Positions 52,995 to 62,727 of a stretch of DNA of 64,000 bases are shown in pieces. Made by a program: the position numbers and the translations under genes. This DNA comes from JAIVGV01 sp032229975 (GTDB taxonomy: Bacteria > Acidobacteriota > Blastocatellia > Pyrinomonadales > Pyrinomonadaceae), in NCBI GenBank assembly GCA_032229975.1, contig JAVXVG010000035.1:55405-119404 (forward strand), given 5' to 3'. The notes beneath the pieces are model-generated. The model was not told the origin of the DNA. It saw only the letters and a program-made list of their open reading frames with translations, and did no database searches. Positions within the stretch are counted from its first letter, which is position 1. The number at the start of each line of letters is the position of its first letter.

Positions 52995-53930
52995 CTAATC
53001 GTTTCCTTGCTGGACGTGGGCCATCTCGCGAAGCACCTCGACCTTCTTGGCGTAAGCCGAGAGCATGTACTGCGCGGCGATTGGATCGCCTTCGTGCTGT
53101 TGGACGGCGCGGCGCGTCTCGGCGATGGAGCGGTCGATGGCGGCGAGCGATTCGTCGAAGCGCGCGGCGGTCTGCGCGTCGAGGCGCGAACGCTTGCTCG
53201 CCACGTCGCGCTTGAGCAACTGGATCGCCGCGATGTAACGCTGCTCGGCTTCGCGCAAGAGTTGTTCGGGCGTCTGCTCGGCGGTGGTCTGCGTGGTTGA
53301 TGTGTTCTTCGCGGTCAGTATTGGCGCGCCACCGCCCAGCGTCTCGTTTGTTCGCTTGCGCTGTTCGTTGGCGGGACTCTGGCGATTCTCCGGCGTCGGC
53401 CTCTGATGAGAGTTGTCGTTCGGTTTGATCGCGGGCGGCGCAGACTCGACGGGCTGCGGCGTCGCTTCCGTGTGCGTCGTCGTCGTCGCGGGCTTCGCGT
53501 CCGGTCGTGCGTTGAGTTGATCGTTGCGCGCGATATTGTTTGATGACTGGCCGCGCGGGCCGGTGAGTTTCATCACGCCGACAGTTAAGCCGATGGACAA
53601 GAGAACGAGCGCGGCGGTGAGCGCGGGGCTGAAACGTGGGGCGGTGAAGATGGGCGCGAACCACGCGGAGACTCTCTGGAGGAGGCCCACCTCGCCGCCA
53701 GATGCTCCCGCACGTATTCGCGCCTCGACGCTGCCCCACAGCCGTGGCGACACGTCGATGTCTCGCTCGTAAGCGGAATAAATATTCTGCTCACTAAGAA
53801 GCGCATCGTAGGCGTTCGCGCAAGTGCCGCAGTTGGCGAGGTGTGCTTCGACCGCGACGCATTCATGCGCGGAGAGTTCGCCGTCCAGATACTCTTCTAA
53901 AAACTTTTCACACTCTTGGCAGTTCATCAT
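52995..53930 (-). CDS. Zinc-finger transmembrane anti-sigma factor
   Basis: The 311-residue protein has an N-terminal zf-HC2 domain. Cys4/Cys7 precede the usual helix, and the site is completed by HLANCGTCANAY (His30, Cys34, Cys37). A membrane helix lies at about residues 104-120 (LTAALVLLSIGLTVGVM). A long periplasmic Thr/Pro/Asn-rich stretch follows, then a Gln/Arg-rich helical domain (about 220-311; EQLLREAEQRYIAAIQLL). It overlaps the sigma gene as ATGA (53927-53930), so it is the cognate inhibitor. The C-terminal helical domain is probably the signal-sensing part. Confidence 0.92.
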   Translation of the reverse strand: MMNCQECEKFLEEYLDGELSAHECVAVEAHLANCGTCANAYDALLSEQNIYSAYERDIDVSPRLWGSVEARIRAGASGGEVGLLQRVSAWFAPIFTAPRFSPALTAALVLLSIGLTVGVMKLTGPRGQSSNNIARNDQLNARPDAKPATTTTHTEATPQPVESAPPAIKPNDNSHQRPTPENRQSPANEQRKRTNETLGGGAPILTAKNTSTTQTTAEQTPEQLLREAEQRYIAAIQLLKRDVASKRSRLDAQTAARFDESLAAIDRSIAETRRAVQQHEGDPIAAQYMLSAYAKKVEVLREMAHVQQGND

Positions 53931-54568
53931 TGCTTCACCCCCATGTAAGGGCTCACGCGTCGTCGCATCTCTGTGCGCGCGCGGTGGAGATCGGTCTTGA
54001 CCTTCGGCAGAGAGAAGCCCGTGATCTCCATGATCTCTTCGTAGCTGCGCTGCTGAAAGATTTTCAGAGTGAAGACCAAACGCTTGTCTTCGTCGAGGCC
54101 TGCCAGCGCGCGCCGCACGACCGTGTTCAACTCTTTGTCGAGCAGTTCGCCTGCGGGCGTCTGTCTCTCATCGCGTAATTCCAAGACCGACTCATCATCA
54201 AGCTCGACCTTGATCGCGCGCCGCTCAGAGCTTCGCAAGTGTTCGCGCGCGACGTTCTTGGCGATGGAGAAGAGCCACGTCGAGAACTTCCCTTCCTCGC
54301 GTAGCGCGGCAAGGTGTCGATAAGCGCGCACGAAGGTCTCCTGCGTCAAATCTTCCGCGAGCGCGCGATCATTCACCATGTCAAAGACGAAAGAGATGAC
54401 GGGCCGGCTATAACGCTCGAAGAGCAGGCGAAACGCATCCGCGTCGCCGCCGCGTGCGCGCACGATCAGATTGTCGGCACTGTTCATCGGTGGGTTCGAG
54501 TACGTCGTGCCCGACTGGCTCGCCGCTCTCGCGTCAAATGCTTCAATCGCCAGCCGTTCCATCATCAT
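53927..54568 (-). CDS. ECF-type RNA polymerase sigma factor (second system)
   Basis: A 213-residue sigma-70 family protein. Region 2 is visible in FVFDMVNDRALAEDLTQETFVRAYRHL and region 4 in RSYEEIMEITGFSLPKVKTDLHRAR. Three ATG codons occur in tandem at 54568, with a further one at 54487 (MNSADNLIVRARGGD) that fits the family length better. No strong Shine-Dalgarno decides between them. It directs transcription of a regulon likely including its own operon (anti-sigma, DUF4097, DUF4097-HEAT). Confidence 0.92.
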   Translation of the reverse strand: MMMERLAIEAFDARAASQSGTTYSNPPMNSADNLIVRARGGDADAFRLLFERYSRPVISFVFDMVNDRALAEDLTQETFVRAYRHLAALREEGKFSTWLFSIAKNVAREHLRSSERRAIKVELDDESVLELRDERQTPAGELLDKELNTVVRRALAGLDEDKRLVFTLKIFQQRSYEEIMEITGFSLPKVKTDLHRARTEMRRRVSPYMGVKQ

Positions 54569-54718
54569 TCCGTTGTGTTAGTGATGCCCGGAGGCCAAAA
54601 GTTTCAAAGGATTTGATCTTTCGCGCGATGCGATAGGAAAGCTTCACGGTCGGAGGTGGGCCGGATCACGGAACACTGCTGGCCGCAATGGATCAGAGAC
54701 CTATTTCGGAAGGAGAGC

Positions 54719-57700
54719 TTACTCGAAGCTGCGGCGGAAGAGGTAAGACATTTTGATGAAGAACGTTCGCCCGTTGCGACGAAAGCCCGGCTCCAACTGG
54801 CCCGTGAAGGGGCTGAAGCCGTTGCGATTGAGATCGTCGTTGTAGCCCGCGTAAAAGGCCGTCCCCGGATTCGGCGTCCAACCCAAGAGGAATTGGCCGC
54901 GAACGTTGGAGGCGAGCGTGTCGTAGTCTGCGCGCGCGCGCGCGAAAGTGTAGCGCGTGAACTGATAGGTCGTGCGCAAGGAGTAGATGTTGTCGTCGAA
55001 CGCCGTCAAGCCGTTGTCGCGGCGCGTGAGTCGCGCCTTCGTGTATTCAAGCGAGAGGTTGAGCGCGTTGGTCGGCTTGTAGTTGATGGCGGTGTTCACG
55101 TCGAAGGTGTTGGCGGAACCGGGGTCGAGTTGATCGGGGACGCGTCGGAAAACTTCCGACTCGATCTCCGCGTCAGACAGGGCCGGTTCGGACTGTCGCA
55201 GCAGAGAGCGCAGGCGGTTGCGCTCCACCTCGGCGTTAATGAAGGCGGGACTCACGCGCGGGAAGCGAGGGCCCGCGCCGAAATCGAAGTCGAAGAGTCC
55301 GCGCTGCGTGCCGACGAAGGCAGAGGCGTAGAACTGCTTCGTGAACTGTCGTTCGGCATAAACGAAGACGGTCTTGTGGCGCGTCTGTCGTTCGGAGTCG
55401 TCGCCTGCAAACGCCCCGTTGATGAATCTTCCCGTCGGGCGCGCGAAGCCGCGACGCGCACCGAACTCTTCCTCGAAGACGCGCTCGTAGCCGAGATTCG
55501 TTCCGGCGTGGACGAAGGTTTGATGTGCGAAGAAGAAGTCGTAGTTCGTGCCGTTGCTCCAGCTCTGGAGGTGGCCCTGCCAGTTGTAGGAGGCGACGGT
55601 GAAGTTCTGGAGTCTGAACTTGGTGAGGGCCGCTTTCGGGTTCGGCTCTGTCGAGAGACGAAAGGCAGCGAGCGACTCGTTGGTGTTCGTCTGCTGCGTG
55701 AAGCCCACGTCGGCGCGATAGTCGCGCGTGCGCCCGTTGGTGTGGATGGTGTAGCCGAAGTGGCGGCCCGTGTAGTCGAGCAGGCCCGAATAAGCGAAGC
55801 CGTTGCCGGTGCGATAACGCTGCTGGCCGGGAAAGGCGAGCGCACCGGGCGAGATTGGATCGCTTGAAGAGAAGGTGAACTCCGGATCGAGATCGGGATC
55901 GCGAAAGAAGCGACGCGAGGTCGTGCCGATCACCTCGAACGCCGCGATGGTCTTCGGATCGAGCTTGAAGCGACCGTCGAGACCGGCGAGCTGGTTATGT
56001 TTTTCGATGAAGTTATAACTTGTCGCAAACGCGCCGACGCTCGATTCCGCTCCCACGTCGCGCTTGGCTCTCAGCACGCCGACGTAAGCCTTCTTGCCGA
56101 CGAAGCGCGCGTTGGCGGGGTCTTGTCGCTCGTCCTCGCTGAAGCTGCCGGGCCCTGCATCCACGGCAGCGATCAAGCCGAAGGTGTTGCGCCCGCGCTT
56201 GCCCGTGAGCTTGACGGCGTAATCAGGATCGATGATAGAGCGCGTGTGGACGACGTTCGACTGCGTATCGAAAATCTCTTTGCCTTCGAGGAAGAAGGGC
56301 CGCTTCTCTTCAAAGAAGATGGGGAAGCGTTGATTGGCCGTCACCACCGTCTGATCGGCTTCGACCTGTGCGAAGTCGGGGTTGTAGGCGAAGTCGAGCG
56401 TGATGGTCGGCGTCAGGGTGAACTTCCCCGTCAAGCCGATGTCGTGGTGGATGGGCTCGTTCAAGAGACGCGTCGGATCGGCGGGGTTGATGCCGCCCGG
56501 CGAAGGCTCAGGCGGAGTGGCCCGCACGCGCCGGCCCGTCTCGGAGAGAGTGAGGCTGGGGATCACGTCGAGCGTGCGCGCCGTCGAAATTCCTTCCAAG
56601 CCTGTGACCGCGCCCTCCTGTATGAGCATTCCCTCGATGTCGCGCGAGATCGGCATCCACGAGTCCGTCTCGTTGTTCAGGTGCTTGATGCTGCGGAAAA
56701 TGTGCAGGCCCCAGAGCTTGCCTTTGCCCGCCTCGTAGCGCAACGACTTGAAAGGGATCGCGGCTTCGACCGTATAGCCATCCGCAGTCGTCAGGCCCTT
56801 CGACTCCATGACGAGATCAAAACTGTAGTCCTCACCATTCCCTTCGGTGCGAATCGCGTCAGCCTGTATGCCGAGCGGATTGAACTCCAACTGGTAGGCG
56901 CGTCGATGATCGTGGAAGGTGTCGAAGAAGAGTCCGACGTTGTCGTCGTCGCCGATGTCGTCGCGCTTGGCGACGCGCGCGCGCACCTGCGTGGGATCGT
57001 CGTAAGCGTGGAAGGCCACGTAGAGATAGTGCGAATCGAAACCGATGAAGACTTCGGTCGGCTTCGACGGCGCGATATTGTCGCCGGGCTCGATCTGATA
57101 GAAGTCTTTAAAGACGGCGGCGTGCTTCCATATCTCATCGTCGAGCCTGCCATCGATGACGGGGGCCTTCTCGAAGCGCGGCAGGCGCACGGGGCCCGCC
57201 TTCTCAGGCGGCAGCGTGACCGCGTGACTACCGCCTGCGGAGGCGACGGTCTTCGAAGCTTCGATGGTCTCACGCGCGGTCGGCGGATCGCTCGTCGCAG
57301 GTGAAGGCTGCGGCGCGTTGGGCGATTGGGCCTGCGCGTTCGTCGGCGATGCAGGAGTCGGCGTCGGCTTGGGTTGTTGTTGAGAGACGCCATCGCCCGG
57401 CTGTTGCTGCGCGCGACTTTCAGATCGTTGTTGCGCGCCATCATCGACGCGCGTGGAGAAGATCACTTCCAGCCGGTTGAACGTCTGCCGCACGCGCGCC
57501 GCGACGCCTTCGGGCAGCGCGAATGAAAGCAAAGCGTCCGCGCCGCGCTGCTCGACGCGCGCCGGAGCAAACGCGCCGCCGACCGAGTTTGAGATCGCCG
57601 ACGCATCGGAGCGCGGAATACGCACGACGAAGCGCGCGCCCTCGCGGTATGCCGCGTAGTCGTCGAGCGCGGAGTCGGACGTGACAACGACGCGCCAGCC

Positions 57701-57904
57701 CTCCGCAGTCTCGCCGCCGCGCAGAGAGGCGAGGCGACGCAAAGGCCCACGCTCCTCGCGAGCGTGCGTGGAGGAGGAGGATGACGATCCATCGACGCTC
57801 TTGTCGTTCGATAGTTTCGCGAGTTGTTGCGCGGCGGCCAACGGCGCGAATGCGGCAAGGCACAAGATCGCGACGGTGAAGTTTGAAAGTCTTTGATTGA
57901 TCAC
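54719..57904 (-). CDS. AMIN-like/CBM9-like/DUF5916 outer-membrane protein
   Basis: The 1061-residue product begins with GTG at 57904 and a signal peptide (residues 1-26). A first beta-domain (about 55-152; GWRVVVTSDSALDDYAAY through FNRLEVIFST) resembles AMIN domains that bind peptidoglycan. A Gln/Pro-rich linker (about 155-225) follows. Next is a CBM9-like domain (about 240-420; APVIDGRLDDEIWKHAAVF). The remainder is a DUF5916-type beta-barrel with the plug-like segment FPIFFEEKRPFFLEGKEIF, ending KMSYLFRRSFE. It is a paralogue of the next gene, which lacks the AMIN-like part. It probably sits in the outer membrane and handles or binds carbohydrate. Confidence 0.85.
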   Translation of the reverse strand: MINQRLSNFTVAILCLAAFAPLAAAQQLAKLSNDKSVDGSSSSSSTHAREERGPLRRLASLRGGETAEGWRVVVTSDSALDDYAAYREGARFVVRIPRSDASAISNSVGGAFAPARVEQRGADALLSFALPEGVAARVRQTFNRLEVIFSTRVDDGAQQRSESRAQQQPGDGVSQQQPKPTPTPASPTNAQAQSPNAPQPSPATSDPPTARETIEASKTVASAGGSHAVTLPPEKAGPVRLPRFEKAPVIDGRLDDEIWKHAAVFKDFYQIEPGDNIAPSKPTEVFIGFDSHYLYVAFHAYDDPTQVRARVAKRDDIGDDDNVGLFFDTFHDHRRAYQLEFNPLGIQADAIRTEGNGEDYSFDLVMESKGLTTADGYTVEAAIPFKSLRYEAGKGKLWGLHIFRSIKHLNNETDSWMPISRDIEGMLIQEGAVTGLEGISTARTLDVIPSLTLSETGRRVRATPPEPSPGGINPADPTRLLNEPIHHDIGLTGKFTLTPTITLDFAYNPDFAQVEADQTVVTANQRFPIFFEEKRPFFLEGKEIFDTQSNVVHTRSIIDPDYAVKLTGKRGRNTFGLIAAVDAGPGSFSEDERQDPANARFVGKKAYVGVLRAKRDVGAESSVGAFATSYNFIEKHNQLAGLDGRFKLDPKTIAAFEVIGTTSRRFFRDPDLDPEFTFSSSDPISPGALAFPGQQRYRTGNGFAYSGLLDYTGRHFGYTIHTNGRTRDYRADVGFTQQTNTNESLAAFRLSTEPNPKAALTKFRLQNFTVASYNWQGHLQSWSNGTNYDFFFAHQTFVHAGTNLGYERVFEEEFGARRGFARPTGRFINGAFAGDDSERQTRHKTVFVYAERQFTKQFYASAFVGTQRGLFDFDFGAGPRFPRVSPAFINAEVERNRLRSLLRQSEPALSDAEIESEVFRRVPDQLDPGSANTFDVNTAINYKPTNALNLSLEYTKARLTRRDNGLTAFDDNIYSLRTTYQFTRYTFARARADYDTLASNVRGQFLLGWTPNPGTAFYAGYNDDLNRNGFSPFTGQLEPGFRRNGRTFFIKMSYLFRRSFE

Positions 57905-58048
57905 GCCAGCTTGAAGGATGCGTTACAAAATAGGATTCACGCTTCGTCAAAGAATGCTTCCAAGCTCCGGGCCTGCGCATCTCGCGACGGATAAGAAGCC
58001 CACCGACCCACCGCGCGTGCGCGACCCGGAACTTGAAACTCGCACGAC

Positions 58049-60721
58049 TCAGCCGCCGAAGCTGCGCCGGATGAGATATGACATCTTGACGAAGAAGGTA
58101 CGACCGTTGCGGCGGAAGCCCGGCTCCAAGTCTCCCGTGAAGGGATTGAAGCCGCCGCGCGTCATGTCGTCGTTATAGCCTACGTAAAAAGCCGTGCCGG
58201 GGTTCGGCGTCCAAGCGACGAGGAACTGGCCGCGCAGATTCGAGTCGAGCGTCTCATAGTCGATGCGCGCGCGTGCCGCGAGGAAGCGCGTGAACTGATA
58301 GGTCGTGCGCGAGGTGATGATGTTCTCGTCGAACGCCGTAAGATGCGTGTCGTTGCGCACGAGTTGCTGCTTGGTGTAATCGAGCGAGGTGCGCAGCGCG
58401 TTCGACGGCTGATAGACGAACGTCGTCTGTATGTTCCACAAATTGCCCGCGCCCGGATCGAGCTGCGCGCTTTGACCGAACTTCAAAGCCGCAGGACTCA
58501 CGCGCGGAAACTTGTCGCCCGCGCCGAAATCGAAATCGAAGACGTGCAGGTCGCGTATGATCTGCGCGAAGAAGTAATACTTCTTGGCGGGCTGCGTGTC
58601 GATGACGGCGATGAAACTCTTCTTGTTGGTTGAACGCTCCGAGTCGGGCCCGAAGAACGCGCCCGTTTGCGCGGGCAACAAATTTCCCGATGCATCAACG
58701 CGCGCGGGCATGCGCTTGGGCCCGAACTCCTCTTCGATGAGACGCTCGTAGGCGCGGCGGAAGCCGAAGGTGAGGAAGGTTTGTCGCTGGAGATTCATGC
58801 CGAACATCGGCTGCACGTCCCAGCGTTGCGAGCGGCCCTGAAAGTCCGTCGAGTAGTCGAGCGACGGGTTGGCGCGATAGGAGATGATGGCGCTCTTCGG
58901 CTTCGGCTCGCTGTTCCAGCGCGGGTTGAGGCGGAAGACGTTGGTGTTCGTGCGCGTCGTGAAGCCAACGTCGGCGCGATAGTCGTGCGTGTAGCCTTCG
59001 CCGCTCGCGTTGACGCCGAAGTGTCGTTCGCCGTGATCGAAGTTCCAAGAATAACCGGCGGCGTCGCCGAGTCGATCCACGCTGCGATTGATCTCCGGGT
59101 TGTAGAACGGGCGGTGCGAGCGCGTGCCGAGAAGTTGGAAGCTGACGACCGTTTTCGGATCGAGCTTGAAGCGGCCGTCGAGGCCCGCCACGTCGTTGTA
59201 ACGATCTGGAAAATTATAGGTCGTCGCGATGAAGCCGAGTGAACTTTCCTTCCCCACGTCGCGCTTGACTCTCACGACGCCGATGGTCGCGTTCTTGCCG
59301 ACGAACTTGTCGAAGAAATTTTGGAAGCTAGTCTGTTTGATCTGTCGCAAGACAGGATCGGGCTCGCTGATGACGGCCAGCCTGCGCTCGTTCAACTCAT
59401 CTTCGCTGTAGTTGCCGGGCGCATTATCGGAGGCGAAGAGCAAGCCGAACGTGTTCTTGCCCTGCTTGCCCGTCAGCTTGAGTGCGTAATCGGGATCGAC
59501 GATGGCGCGCGTGTGCACGACCGTGATCGGCGTCTGGAAGACCTCTTTGCCTTCGAGAAAGAAGGGCCGCTTCTCCTCGAAGAAGATGGGAAAGCGTTGA
59601 TTCACAGTCACCACCGTCGCGTCTGCTTCAACCTGTGCGAAGTCTGGATTGAGAGCGGCGTCGAGCGTTATGGTCGGCGTGATGCCGTATTTGACTGTGA
59701 GACCGGGATCGAGCTTGACGGGCCCGTTAAGCGTGCGACCGGGGAGCAGTGGGATTGGTTGACCAAGCGTGACGGGCGCGAACGTGCGCGCGCGCCGGCC
59801 CGTCTCTGAAACGGTGAGGCTCGGCACGAGTTCAAAGTTGTGCTCGGTCGAGATGCCTTCAAAGCCCGTGATCGAGCCTTCCTGATTGAGCGTGCCCGTC
59901 ACCTCGCGCGAGAGCGGCATCCATGAATCAAGCTCGGCGTTGAAGCGTTGGATTTTTCGGAAGACGTGCAGGCCCCAGAGCTGACTTTTTCCGGCGGTGT
60001 AGCGCAGCGACTTGAAAGGGATCGCGGCCTCGACCGTGTAGCCGTCCGTAGTCATCAGGCCCTTCGACTCGTGAACGAAGTCGATGCTGAAGTCTTCGCC
60101 TGATCCTTCCGTGCGCACGGCGTCGGCTTGAACGCCCAGAGGATTAAAGAAGAACTCTATCGCCTTGCGCTTGTCGTTGTAGGTGTCGAGATAGACGCCG
60201 ATGTAGTCGTCGTCGAAGATCGCGTCGCGCTTGGCGATGCGCGCACGCACCTGCGCGGGATCGTCGTAGGCTTTAAAGGCGAGATACAAAAACTTCGAGT
60301 CGTAACCGATATAAGCCTCCGAAGGCTTCGACGCCGGTGTGTCGTCGCCCGGCTGCACCTGATAGAAGTCTTTGAAGACGGCGGCCTGCTTCCACACTTC
60401 GTCGTCGAGCTTGCCGTCGATGACGGGGGCCTTCTCGAAGCGCGGGATGCGGATCGGCGAAGACTTCTCCGCAGGGAGCGTGATCGTTCCCGAAGTGGTG
60501 CGGATGGTTTTGACTCCCGCGCCCACCGGCTGCTGCTCGCCTGCTGTTGTTTCATTCGCGACGGGTGTGCCGGATTTCTTCTTCTCGTCATTCGCCTTCT
60601 TCGCATCGTTCGTGAGCTTCGAGGCGGTGTCGGGCGTCGGCGTCGGCACGGGTGGCGTGCTCTGCCCTTCGGCGCACACGAAGAGCGCGAACAGGTAAAG
60701 AGTGACGACAAAAAATCTCAT
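58049..60721 (-). CDS. CBM9-like/DUF5916 outer-membrane protein
   Basis: The 890-residue paralogue has a signal peptide (residues 1-19) and a Thr/Pro/Lys-rich linker (about 20-85). The CBM9-like domain begins at about 95 (APVIDGKLDDEVWKQAAVF), and the DUF5916-type barrel carries the same FPIFFEEKRPFFLEGKEVF segment. It ends KMSYLIRRSFGG. No AMIN-like domain is present. Sequence similarity to the downstream gene extends from the CBM9 part to the C-terminus, indicating tandem duplication. It is expressed on the same strand as the rest of the envelope block. Confidence 0.87.
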   Translation of the reverse strand: MRFFVVTLYLFALFVCAEGQSTPPVPTPTPDTASKLTNDAKKANDEKKKSGTPVANETTAGEQQPVGAGVKTIRTTSGTITLPAEKSSPIRIPRFEKAPVIDGKLDDEVWKQAAVFKDFYQVQPGDDTPASKPSEAYIGYDSKFLYLAFKAYDDPAQVRARIAKRDAIFDDDYIGVYLDTYNDKRKAIEFFFNPLGVQADAVRTEGSGEDFSIDFVHESKGLMTTDGYTVEAAIPFKSLRYTAGKSQLWGLHVFRKIQRFNAELDSWMPLSREVTGTLNQEGSITGFEGISTEHNFELVPSLTVSETGRRARTFAPVTLGQPIPLLPGRTLNGPVKLDPGLTVKYGITPTITLDAALNPDFAQVEADATVVTVNQRFPIFFEEKRPFFLEGKEVFQTPITVVHTRAIVDPDYALKLTGKQGKNTFGLLFASDNAPGNYSEDELNERRLAVISEPDPVLRQIKQTSFQNFFDKFVGKNATIGVVRVKRDVGKESSLGFIATTYNFPDRYNDVAGLDGRFKLDPKTVVSFQLLGTRSHRPFYNPEINRSVDRLGDAAGYSWNFDHGERHFGVNASGEGYTHDYRADVGFTTRTNTNVFRLNPRWNSEPKPKSAIISYRANPSLDYSTDFQGRSQRWDVQPMFGMNLQRQTFLTFGFRRAYERLIEEEFGPKRMPARVDASGNLLPAQTGAFFGPDSERSTNKKSFIAVIDTQPAKKYYFFAQIIRDLHVFDFDFGAGDKFPRVSPAALKFGQSAQLDPGAGNLWNIQTTFVYQPSNALRTSLDYTKQQLVRNDTHLTAFDENIITSRTTYQFTRFLAARARIDYETLDSNLRGQFLVAWTPNPGTAFYVGYNDDMTRGGFNPFTGDLEPGFRRNGRTFFVKMSYLIRRSFGG

Positions 60722-60856
60722 GGCTTCTTTTCTTACTTCGTACTGAATGACGAGTTTCGTTCTCGACTACTCGCAGGACTTCAAGAGGCGATCACGTGAT
60801 AAGACGCCGCTCCGCGCGAAAATGTTTCTGGACATTTTCCGCGCGCCCGGCGATCT

Positions 60857-61735
60857 CTACCGGCCCGCGCGCCTGATGCGAATCGAGCCGTTGACGTTCG
60901 AGAGCTTGACGCGCGATGTGCCGCCACCACCGAGTTGCCCTTCGAGCGACTCGCCGATCCACTCGCCGCGTTTGACGGCCATGTTGAAGTCGTTCGTGAT
61001 CGTGCCGTGAACCGTGTCGGCTTTGACAGACGCATTCGCGCCCGTTGGGACGAAGAGATCGACCGAGCCGTTCACGGAGTTGAGCGTGATCGCTTTGCCC
61101 TCCGCGAAGCTCTCGAACTCTGCTTCAAGCGGGCCGTTGATGGTCGAGAGCCGCGCCTCGCCCGCGAGGTTGCGCGCGCGCAGGCGACCATTGATGCACG
61201 TCGCCTTGATCGGGCCCGCGAGCCCTTCAACTTCGAGCCCGCCATTGATCAACTCCACCGAATCGACGCGCGACGTGCGCGGGATCGTCAGCGTGTATTC
61301 CACGCTCGCAGGATTGTCGCGACTATCGCGCTCCCAACGCAGCTCCTGCGTCGGGTAGTGCGTGTGCACGCTCACGGAGTCGCCCGTCGTCTCCACCTCG
61401 ATCGTCGCCTCCTCCAGACGCTCGCGCGAGCGCGCGTGCTTGACGGCATCGACCTTCACCTCGTCGCGATCCCACACGGAGATGCGCGCCGGCCCGTTGA
61501 TGTTCTTCAGCGACACGCGACCGTCGCGCGCGAGCGCGTAGGTCTGATGAAACTCTTCATGCAGCTCGTCGCCCGTTTGATCGTCCGCGCCAGCGACGAC
61601 AAATTCACGCGCCGAAACACCCGGCAACTTATTGTCGTCGCTGCGTGCGGCGCGCGTGCTGTTTCCGAATGCCAGCGTCGCCGCGAAAAGGGCCAGCGTC
61701 GCGAGGAGCATCATCGACATCGATCTGAGTCTCAT
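60857..61735 (-). CDS. Secreted DUF4097 family beta-repeat protein
   Basis: A 292-residue protein. The frame opens at a TTG (61750), but GGAGG lies eight bases ahead of the ATG at 61735, which I use. A signal peptide (about residues 1-27) is followed by a DUF4097 region with repeated LKNINGPARISV, ELINGGLEVEGL, ATCINGRLRARN, LSTINGPLEAEF and TLNSVNGSVDLFV, a regular right-handed beta-helix pattern of about 21 residues. The function is unknown. It lies 60 bp after another DUF4097 gene and upstream of the DUF5916 pair. Confidence 0.87.
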   Translation of the reverse strand: MRLRSMSMMLLATLALFAATLAFGNSTRAARSDDNKLPGVSAREFVVAGADDQTGDELHEEFHQTYALARDGRVSLKNINGPARISVWDRDEVKVDAVKHARSRERLEEATIEVETTGDSVSVHTHYPTQELRWERDSRDNPASVEYTLTIPRTSRVDSVELINGGLEVEGLAGPIKATCINGRLRARNLAGEARLSTINGPLEAEFESFAEGKAITLNSVNGSVDLFVPTGANASVKADTVHGTITNDFNMAVKRGEWIGESLEGQLGGGGTSRVKLSNVNGSIRIRRAGR

Positions 61736-61795
61736 CTTTTTCGCCTCCAATGATCATTCCTGAATGGAGAAAACATTCGGCGCGTTCGTTCAACT

Positions 61796-62611
61796 TCACT
61801 CGCCCGTGCGATGGAAGCGGACGTTGCCACTGATGCTGTTAAAAGTTAGCGGCGTGCCGCCGGAGCCGACGCGTCCATCGTAGTTTGAGCCGTCAGTTTT
61901 TTGCAGGCTCATGCCCGATATGTCAGTAGTCACGTTGCCGCTGATGCTGCGCACGCTGATGTCCGCGTTCGCGCCTTCGGGCAGGCCCACCTCGACGTTG
62001 CCGCTCACGCTGTTGACGCGCACGCCGCCGCCGAGTCGCGAGAGATTGACCGAGACGCGGCCACTGACGCTCGTGAGCGTCGCCTCGCCCGCCACGCGCG
62101 CGATGATTGCGCTGCCACTGATGCTCGACAGGTGCGCCGTGCCCTCAAGCTCGCCGACGCGCACGTCGCCGCTAACAGATTTCACGTCGAGGTTGACGCG
62201 GCGCGGCAGGCGCAGGTTCAGCGTCTGGTTGACCTGCACGTTATGGCATCGCTCGCGGTTTTCGTTGCCGTCGAGCCGCAGGCGATTAGCTGATGCTTCG
62301 ATCTTGAACTTTCTGCATTCGAGGTCTCCGCGCGTGCGCGCCGTGCGAATGATCTCGACCTCAGCCTGATCCGTCGCGGCGGTCTCGATCGTCACGTGGC
62401 CGCTCACCGAGTTGATGTCCACGCTCGCGCCCGGCGAGAGCGCATAGGTCTGCCGCGACGAATCGCGCTCGTCGAAATTGTCATCGGCGATAGCGACCGC
62501 GCTCGTCGTGGGTCTATTTAATGATGTGCCCGCGCCGCGCGCGTTCGTTGCGGCGATTGCGAAGGACGCAGCCGCGAGTAAAAGTGATCCGATCAAAACT
62601 GTTCGCTTCAT
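61796..62611 (-). CDS. Secreted DUF4097 family beta-repeat protein
   Basis: The 271-residue product has a strong Shine-Dalgarno (AGAGGAG) and a signal peptide (residues 1-27). Its DUF4097 repeats have a very regular VSG turn: DINSVSGHVTIE, DVKSVSGDVRVG, LSSISGSAIIA, LTSVSGRVSVN, VNSVSGNVEVG and VRSISGNVTTD, every 18-21 residues. It ends with FNSISGNVRFHRTGE. The repeats give an extended beta-helix or solenoid in the periplasm or at the surface. It is one of four paralogues in this block. Confidence 0.87.
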   Translation of the reverse strand: MKRTVLIGSLLLAAASFAIAATNARGAGTSLNRPTTSAVAIADDNFDERDSSRQTYALSPGASVDINSVSGHVTIETAATDQAEVEIIRTARTRGDLECRKFKIEASANRLRLDGNENRERCHNVQVNQTLNLRLPRRVNLDVKSVSGDVRVGELEGTAHLSSISGSAIIARVAGEATLTSVSGRVSVNLSRLGGGVRVNSVSGNVEVGLPEGANADISVRSISGNVTTDISGMSLQKTDGSNYDGRVGSGGTPLTFNSISGNVRFHRTGE

Positions 62612-62727
62612 TTCAAATGCTCCTCTTATCGATCCTTAACTTTCGAGACGCATAGGCCCCCGCTCGCATCGCGACGTGCGCGGCGCGCTTCGCTTCTTCT
62701 GAACTTTGCCGGGCTCTCGCGTGAAAA

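Noticed and set aside
54656..57304. Two long plus-strand open frames (403 and 435 codons) antisense to the AMIN/DUF5916 gene
   Set aside because: Composition is Arg/Val/Glu-rich shadow; the minus strand has signal peptide, CBM9-like domain and barrel.
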